Assembly (NCBI GenBank): GCA_023313575.1
Contig: JAJTTP010000006.1
Location: 1,922,001-1,986,000 of the forward strand
DNA from: Eutypella sp. D-1
Lineage: Eukaryota; Ascomycota; Sordariomycetes; Xylariales; Diatrypaceae
Length of the DNA: 64,000 nucleotides
Direction of reading: 5' to 3'
Shown here: in pieces, positions 57,101 to 64,000 of the stretch
Position numbering within the stretch: the stretch's first letter is position 1
How the letters are laid out: each line of letters opens with the position of its first letter
The notes under the pieces: model-generated
Database searches by the model: none
What the model saw: only the letters and a program-made list of their open reading frames with translations
Told to the model about the DNA's origin: nothing
Program-made: the position numbers and the translations under genes

Positions 57101-60100
57101 GACAGCCCATAATGGACATTTAGGGGCAGCCGCTAATCTATAGACGTACATAATCAACACTCCAACGCTCTTGTCCGCCTACATAAGTGCCTACCTAAAC
57201 ATGTATACGTCCGGGTATAAACCTGAAAGTTTGGCAGTCTTGAAAGTACCTAACCCAGCAGCCCAGTCGTGCACCAGCTGAACGGTAAGTGACGTTCTCG
57301 TTCTAAGCATGGAAACCGGTATCTTGGTAAGTGTGCTGGTAGCTGGCTCACGTGCAAGTTTAAATGTCTATATAGGAAACTTATATTACGTAACTATCTT
57401 GGCTATATAATTCTCAATTTAGGTTTGTGTACTAGCCGAGAACACCACCATGATGTCTTGGGTGTACGCCCCTGGCGCCGCGGGGCGATACTAGAGGTTG
57501 TTGGCGCGCGGAACGGACTGGTTTAGCAATCGGTCCGTCTCCCGTCGACCACGTGATGACGAGAGCGTGAGAGGAAACGCTATCTCTTTCCAGGACTTCG
57601 CTCGTCCATCCGCTTGTTGGTTCGTATGTACGTAGGCCATGGCCACCATGAAGCAGTTACGGTGAAATTTCGCCCTCACATCAGCCCATCTATCCCCGGT
57701 TTTTTATTTCTCTTCTCAAACCGGCGACCCTGCCCCGAACCGGATTACCAGATTCGACAGTGAAAAGTTAGTTACCATCATGTGACGCTTTGCCACAGTT
57801 ATACACGGTCGTCTCCGTCAAGGTTCAATTCAATGTAACCTTGACTTTTTACTAGGGACATACATGCCTACCTAGTGTAGTTTGTTCAGGTACCCAACAA
57901 GGCGGTTATGACGGCTTGTCCAACCCAGCGGACCGGTCCCCAATACGGAATCATGCGAACAATTTCGAGGAAGTAAGGGCCAAACGAAACAAAGAAGAGT
58001 AAAAAAAGACTAAACCCAGGAGTATAATACGCTATTATCTTATATTTTACCATCTTCCATGGAAGGATTACGTAACTGCCTACAGTTCCTCACAAGTCGT
58101 AAGGGGTCGGATCCGAGGTGGATGGGGACTCCAATCACTGTACCCAATAAGGGTGGGTGGACAAGATTCGCTTGGTTCTCCTTCCTCTCTTGGGCCGTCG
58201 GGGGGAGGAAAATTTTATATCAGGCTTGCCATGCTCACTCGCTAACGATATATCTTACTCTGTGCCGTTGTAGGTGGTTGCATAGGGACTTGATTAATAT
58301 AACAAGTCGCGGATGCCGCAGCTTGGCCAGCCTTGGCCTACCGCACTGAACCAGGGATTCCCGCGCACCCTGACACCCTCCCGGCTCTCATCGCGCAGCC
58401 ACCCCCAGTTTCTCTTTGCGCTACTGTAGTCAAGTAGTTAAGAAATGATGGAGGTTCATTCCCGGGGATTTTGGGGAAGGGGGGCCAAGGCGGGTCGCAC
58501 AGTACGCACTTATACCTAGTTAAGTCTTGGGCCGCCGTCGCTATAGAAATTTGCCGACTAGTTAATCAAAGTAAATAACTAGGTAAATACGTATGGAGGG
58601 ATGACATAGCGTGCTTATGTATGTGCTACAGACGTATTAGAGCAATATGCACGAAACCTCGGTGACTCCAGGTTTTTTCGAGGCACGTTCGCCAGGCGAA
58701 GTGTTACGGGTCGCGAGCTGTCTCGGTCGCAGCTGAGGCCGCAAGATCGAGACAAATATTCGGGTTCTCATCTGCAATCCAGTTGGCCTAACTACGAAGG
58801 TATCTCGGGTTCGGTAGAGTATATTCAAGGATTGTGGCATTTGAAGTTCTGTAGAATTGAGTTTTAGTGGACTATATCCCCGCACCCGTCCCATTGCATC
58901 GGCCGAACGCCATCCCGTCTGCCCGAGCCCCTGAGTGATCTGATCTAACCTGGCCCGAGGTACAATGCGATTCTGCTTGTCCGTCTGTCGCTACCATCTG
59001 TCTTGCTTTCCCATACCGTAGCCAGCTATATTGTCGTAGGTACTAGTAGCCATACGATTGAACAGCCGAGAGGCATAAGGAATCACTGATCTTCGCCTAT
59101 TGCGTACGTAGCAGCGCGGCTGAGGGATTCGACATGCGCACCAGTCTGCAGAGACCCGGCGATCGCCTCTCACGCGTATACATTACAGGATGCGTACCTT
59201 ACTCGGCCAGATAAACCTGGTGGATAGCTGACGATGATTAGCCTGTCAGAAGACATAGTCGAAGAATTTTTCCAGGCTGATTCGTGTCAGTGAGGGAGAC
59301 GACTATCTACTACGTACGTACCTTACCTTCCTGCCTGCCTGCCTGCCGAGCACCAATCAGGGCTGGCTGACACGAGGGAGAGCCTCATCACATCTGCCCA
59401 GGTCTGCAGTGCTACCATACGTGCCTTATCACGCCTCGCCCCAATGAAACGGGAGCCACTGTTCTACAGTGTACATTCATCCATCATGGCCTCGCCCCTT
59501 TCTCCACCGTATACTATGTGATGTGCGGTGAGCTGGAACAAGCTGAAGTGGGACGTTCCATATGTGATTTGCTCGGGTTCATCGTTCCTAGCTATGTTGA
59601 GTAGATGTTTATCGAACTGATTAGTGCGACTGATGTATCACCACGGGAGTGCCTCGCCTGGACTGAACTCTGGACCCCTAGTTGCGGCTATGTATGATGA
59701 ACATGAAATGAGACATTGTTTGCCCGGCAGGGCGCAGGATAAAGAGATTCGGTCGCTCCATTCATGCCTGACCTGACACAAAGAGTCGCTCATCTCGGTC
59801 AGGCATGATTTTCCACATAGCCAGACAGCCAGCCCGTTGGGCGAGCTGGGCACTCTATATACTCACCGGAGGCCAATCCAGCTGGGCCTTGGGGGGTTAA
59901 TATAGATGAGAGGCGAGGGATGGAATGCAGTATAAGTAGCGTTTTTTGAGATTGCGCACATTGCAGATGCATATGCGATACTGATGCTAATTTACTACTA
60001 TGGTATATACTGCAAGGAGGGGTGGAAACGGGACCGGACTTCGTCCGCGTCCCCCCCCTTCACTATGCCTGTATACTGATTCCATACCCCCCCATCCGGG

Positions 60101-62307
60101 GGACGACTCGAACGAGTGGAAGGAAAGGGATGTTGGGATTGGATGAAGTTCGGTATGTCTCCACCGGCAACGCCGACGATCTGCAGGCCAAGCACGCCTG
60201 AAGGCGTTGAGGCGTTCTTGGCTTCTTTTTCTTTCCTCGATCTGTATTATTATTGTCTGATTGTTGTTCTTATTTTTCCCGCCAAATTTTCTGCCCGCAA
60301 AATTTGCGTCCATTCCATAGTACCCTTTCCGTCACCTCTGCCTTCTGCGATCTGTCATCGCGAAGAAGTCCCTACCTACCTAGGTACTTTAGAATATGAT
60401 ATATAGCGTTCACGATGAACTCGGCGTACATGTACTTTGGATGTCCCCTAGGAACCATCACAAAGGTACCCTAATGTCCAACCAACCTAGGTACCTACCT
60501 ACATAGGGAGTGATCTGTACAATACCCAGTAGATAAGCTTCGCGCGTCCCATCGTACAGACCGCCAGTAAGGCAATCAAGCAAAAGCCAAGCCAAGCAAA
60601 GAAAACGCTTGTCGCGTTGTATGTATCATTGGCACGATACGATCGCCCTGGGAATGTAACTGTACATCCGGTGCGCCACCGTACCACACACGTATAATAC
60701 CTAGGGAGGCTACTGTTGCTGTATGTAGGAATCAAATGCCTTGTTGTGACATTGGGGTTGCAGCCGAAGTGGGTTTTTGGTGGTGGGCTTACTGAACTGA
60801 CTTTACGCCCAACGCCTAACTACTCCGTCTTCGTCTAACTCGTGTGCACAATGGCACTCACTGGCTGTTGCGCAAGCTGGCAAGCCATCACGACAGTATG
60901 TATGTAGGACTAAGTGCTTACCGCGTTACGTTTTTCCGATAAGTGCAGTCAGCTTGGAAAATACCGAGACCGCTGATCTCCCGTCGGAGAAAGCGCGGTG
61001 ATTGGCTAGTTTGGCTCAGGTGGGCTCTCTGGATTCGGTCGTTCTGGAATCAAGCCAATCGCAGAAAAGGGAACAACCTCCTTCCGGCTGGGCAAGCAGG
61101 TCTTAGGGCCTTTTTGCCAAGGCATGAATTTGAAAAGGGCTTAGTAGACTAGAGCTCTTAGACAGAAACTAGCGTAGTGTAGACAGACGTTATGTCCTCG
61201 CTTGCTCCTCCTTCGTACCTGAGGTTTTGTCCGTTACAACCACTGCATACGATCCCGTCCCGCACAGACTACCTAGCCAGATAGCGCCGGCATTAGGGCA
61301 CCGTAGTTCACGAAACGGTTTCTTCGACCGCCGTTTTCACATCATTCTCCCCCTCACCCTTTCGCCCCCCGCAGGGAGGCTAAAAGAAGGGGATGATGAG
61401 GGGAAGGGGTGGCGCTTTACCGGCGGCTTGTTCCTAGGATGTACCGTGGCTGGGGACATATGGTAGGTATATGGATATGTTCTATGTAGGTTTTACTGAC
61501 CGATGACCAGATTGGATTTCGTTGCCGGCTTACGACAGATACAAGCCGTTCATTGGGTATGGTAAGATTCGGGGGATGTATGTAGGTAGGTAAGAATCTA
61601 ACCAAGTACTAGCGCGCCACCGCTTCGGCATATGATTCCGCCGTCTTTTACTTTCATTAATCTTCGCTCAGCAGACAGGCAAGCAGCCCTGGAGGCAGAC
61701 AAACAAAGCAAATTACCTAGCATACATACCTCTTACCAAGTTATAGGGATAAAATGTAGCCCAGCTGTCTGACTACTTATGTAGCTAACTAAAGAACGGA
61801 GGAGGAGGGGTCGTATTGCACCGCCTAAAGCTAGGGTTTTGCGATGCTGCAGATCCGTTTTCTGGCTGCCCTGTTCCCCCTCCCCCATTATCCTACGTAT
61901 AATAAGTATGTAATTTACGGTTGACAGCACAGGCGCGGTGCTATCCAGCTTAAGTATATAATGTATGTAGCATATGCCTATCGGCGTGTATAGACGAATC
62001 AGTAAACTGTCTCACGTGGCGGTGGCAGGGAAACGATAAAGACGGTTAGTTGCTTGTCAAGTTGCTAAGCTTGTGGGGAGTATATTACTTCGGTGATCAC
62101 AGGTCCATAATTCGTACACGATTTCATGCACATAAGTGGTTGATGATCCCATCTTGGATATATATCAAGTAACCTTGCGTGCAGTAACCCTTGAATGTGT
62201 GTGCACTGTCACTTATACTGTATAATCCGCTAGCGCGTGGCATAACCCAGCAATAATCAGACTAAGTGTTATAAACCCTTGCTAGTACCTGGCCCAGGGA
62301 AGGGTAT

Positions 62308-62410
62308 CCATTCTCGAACCAATGGAATGGCAGCAGTGGGGGTCTCCATTGTTCGCCCATGGGGTGTGTATTTGTCCACTTTTCCACAATGGAGAGAGTC
62401 CAAAGCCCCC
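62308..62410. repeat. Nested inverted repeats (possible hairpins)
   Basis: CCATTC at 62308-62313 pairs with GAATGG at 62325-62330. CTCCATTGT at 62344-62352 pairs with ACAATGGAG at 62386-62394, flanked by GGGGG (62338-62342) and CCCCC (62406-62410). Seen directly; any function is unknown. Confidence 0.7.
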
Positions 62411-63184
62411 GGGCCGTTTCGATCTGTGTATGGGGATCTCCACATTATACTGTGAATCCACAATCAGAAAAGGTATCTCGGTCACGGTCTTGCTTGACTT
62501 TACTATTGGTCTTGATCTTGCGGTACTTCAATCTCACTTACACCGTTAGACCAGGCCGGATAATCGTACTGTATACCCAATGGGACGGATAATACGCCCT
62601 AGGGTGCGATTAGAGCTTATTCTACAGGGTTGCACAGAAGGAATCGTACCCGGCAACCAGACTACCAGTAAAGGCGTCTTCGCCGTATTGTAGCTATTTA
62701 GTGGCATGAGGGCGTGAGGGGATTGAGATCGTCATCGTGTACATGCGAATTTACTATTAAAGGGCTAGGAAGGCGTAAACCCAGGTACCTAGTAGACGGT
62801 TCAAGATAGACGGACTGTAGAGTACCTTAAGTCTAAAAGCGTGTAAGTACATACATAATCGACCCTTTAGACAACGACAACCGAGAAGTCCTTGACAAGG
62901 AAGGAACCCTGAAAGTTGAAGTCGTCTGCTTCTTGGCAAACTGGAAGTACAGCTGCAAAATCCGAAAGTACATACATACCATACAGCACACTTCAGGGAA
63001 GCTGCAACTCGAGAGTACCTACAGCTGCAAGTACGGGATAAGCTACCTTGCCAGGCAAGCCACGAGCTGTCTTACTCTTTCGCGCCTTTTCATATAAGTC
63101 TCCTTGCCGCTCGCCCAAGTCGCGATTTCGGTCCGTGTCTTCTCTTCTTCCCTTCCTTGCCCACTTCACTGTGTCTTGTCTTAT

Positions 63185-63233
63185 AAGTCACAAGTCACAA
63201 GCCGCAAGCCTCAAGTCGCAAGTTGCAAGTTGC
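63185..63233 (+). repeat. Seven-copy heptamer tandem repeat, consensus AAGYYRC
   Basis: Seven consecutive 7-mers, each starting AAG: AAGTCAC, AAGTCAC, AAGCCGC, AAGCCTC, AAGTCGC, AAGTTGC, AAGTTGC. It ends 264 bp before the sugar transporter ATG, so it lies in the promoter or leader. Period 7 with a fixed AAG and a C at position 7 is unlike the period-5 repeats elsewhere in the window. Confidence 0.93.
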
Positions 63234-63497
63234 GGATGAGGCCCAGAGCATCATCTTAGACCGCCTTCTTCATTGGCTATATCTCGTGCCTGTAGCAACT
63301 GCTGCCTCTTTAACAGTTGTCGCGGCCGATCAATTGTCCGGTTGACTTCCATTTGGATATACTTTTTCTGGATACCTATCCGTCCTCCCTTTTTGTCGCA
63401 AAGGGTTTGCGACTTGGATCACACAATCTACGCGCACCTTTTTGGTCCTCGGCTTTACTACAGCATTGTTAGTTGGCTAACGACAGCAACTTAAACC

Positions 63498-64000
63498 ATG
63501 TCCACCGACGACAAGACTGGCATCAGCCAGGTCCCGGTCCCGGTTTCTTCCAATGAGCCTAAGGGCGCTCACGTGGACACCGTGGAGCACAATGTCGATA
63601 TCAATGAGAACCTCGAGGCGAGGATTAAAAACCCCCTGAAGGGGATTCCGTACGACCAGCTGATGCGCGATGTTGATGCTTTCGCCCATGACAAGGGTCT
63701 TGTGGAACACATCCCGATCTTGCGCCGGGGTGCTCTTGTTGCCCAGAGTCCCGAGAACTACGGCGAGGACATCACCGGCCCCGAGGCCCTCGACGAAGCT
63801 GAGAAGATCGCTCTCCGAGATGAAGTCGAGCACAAGTGGCGCATGCCCTGGCGCCTGATCCTGACCATTGTCACTTGCTCTATTGGTGCTGCTGTTCAAG
63901 GTTGGGATCAGACTGGTTCCAACGGTGCGACTATTTTCTTTCCCGAGTTCTACGGAATCGCCGAAAAAACTACCCGCGACACCATTGTAGGTTGCCTCGT
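63498..64000 (+). CDS. MFS sugar transporter (N-terminal part; runs off window)
   Basis: The ATG at 63498 (AAACCATGTCC context) opens a frame to the right edge, 167 residues visible. The hydrophilic N-terminus of about 120 residues (with NPLKGIPYDQLMRDVDAFAHDKGL) matches a group of fungal MFS sugar/polyol porters. The first membrane helix starts at WRLILTIVTCSIGAAVQGWDQTGSNGATIFFPEFYGI, including the GWDQTG form of the helix 1 motif of the sugar porter family. The protein would import a hexose, pentose or polyol by proton symport; substrate cannot be told from this fragment. A GTAGGT near the right edge could be a donor, but the frame also reads through. Confidence 0.9.
   Translation, partial: MSTDDKTGISQVPVPVSSNEPKGAHVDTVEHNVDINENLEARIKNPLKGIPYDQLMRDVDAFAHDKGLVEHIPILRRGALVAQSPENYGEDITGPEALDEAEKIALRDEVEHKWRMPWRLILTIVTCSIGAAVQGWDQTGSNGATIFFPEFYGIAEKTTRDTIVGCL

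Larger units (their letters stand above)
54136..63497. other. Gene-free interval (9.4 kb)
   Basis: I found no supportable gene on either strand: open frames stay under about 150 codons and match no family I know, and no multi-exon model could be assembled. Base composition looks balanced rather than extremely AT-rich. I see no transposase or reverse transcriptase motif and no clear terminal repeats. It contains scattered TACCTAGGTA words (for example 60365-60390 and 60487-60505), a hairpin-prone stretch (62308-62410) and a heptamer repeat (63185-63233). The right end must hold the sugar transporter promoter. Confidence 0.6.

Overview
The window is nuclear DNA of a filamentous ascomycete (Pezizomycotina). 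I would guess Sordariomycetes, with low confidence. Evidence: short introns (about 50 to 190 bp) with GTANGT-type donors and CTAAC/CTAAT branch points; protein families such as a GRR1-type F-box/LRR protein, fungal SCAP, an AA9 polysaccharide monooxygenase and a Tri4-like P450; GC-rich exons in lower-GC spacers; and spacers full of short dispersed palindromic words (TACCTAGGTA, TACGGAGTA). I resolved 17 protein genes, 15 complete and one cut at each window edge. No tRNA, rRNA, CRISPR array or intact transposon was found.

Layout. 1-0.8 kb: a charged disordered protein (minus, cut by the left edge). 1.9-3.2 kb: heme oxygenase-like protein (minus). 5.1-7.0 kb: SLC35F/DMT transporter (minus, four exons). 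9.7-10.8 kb: Rab7/Ypt7 (minus, seven exons). 12.3-13.3 kb: mitochondrial low-complexity protein (plus). 14.5-18.3 kb: SCAP with sterol-sensing domain (minus). 21.3-22.7 kb: JMJD7-type JmjC hydroxylase (plus). 23.1-25.4 kb: short kinesin-3 (minus). 26.6-27.9 kb: orphan multi-pass membrane protein. 29.1-30.8 kb: cytochrome P450. 31.6-33.0 kb: secreted M28 aminopeptidase. 34.1-34.8 kb: secreted AA9 LPMO. 37.0-38.4 kb: GT31-like glycosyltransferase. 40.1-41.6 kb: AP-2 mu (minus). 42.7-44.2 kb: F-box-like/TPR protein (minus). 47.4-50.1 kb: GRR1-type F-box/LRR protein. 52.6-54.1 kb: TDA3-like FAD oxidoreductase. 54.1-63.5 kb: 9.4 kb with no gene I can support. 63.5 kb to the end: MFS sugar transporter (plus, cut by the right edge).

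The genes do not form one pathway. Several serve membrane traffic and nutrient or sterol sensing (Ypt7 at the vacuole, AP-2 mu in endocytosis, SCAP in the SREBP pathway, kinesin-3, GRR1 in SCF ubiquitin ligase, TDA3-like). The 26.6-34.9 kb block is more accessory: an orphan membrane protein, a P450, and two secreted enzymes for protein and polysaccharide breakdown. It lacks a PKS, NRPS or terpene synthase, so I do not call it a biosynthetic cluster.

The points most worth checking are the 9.4 kb gene-free interval; a heptamer tandem repeat upstream of the sugar transporter; an apparent one-residue deletion in the P450 heme loop; the changed COPII-sorting hexapeptide in SCAP; a splice donor overlapping a stop codon; micro-exons of 7, 30, 32 and 42 nt that simple gene finding would miss; a bias to period-5 microsatellites; and two families of dispersed palindromic words confined to spacers. 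I saw no clearly new biological system.
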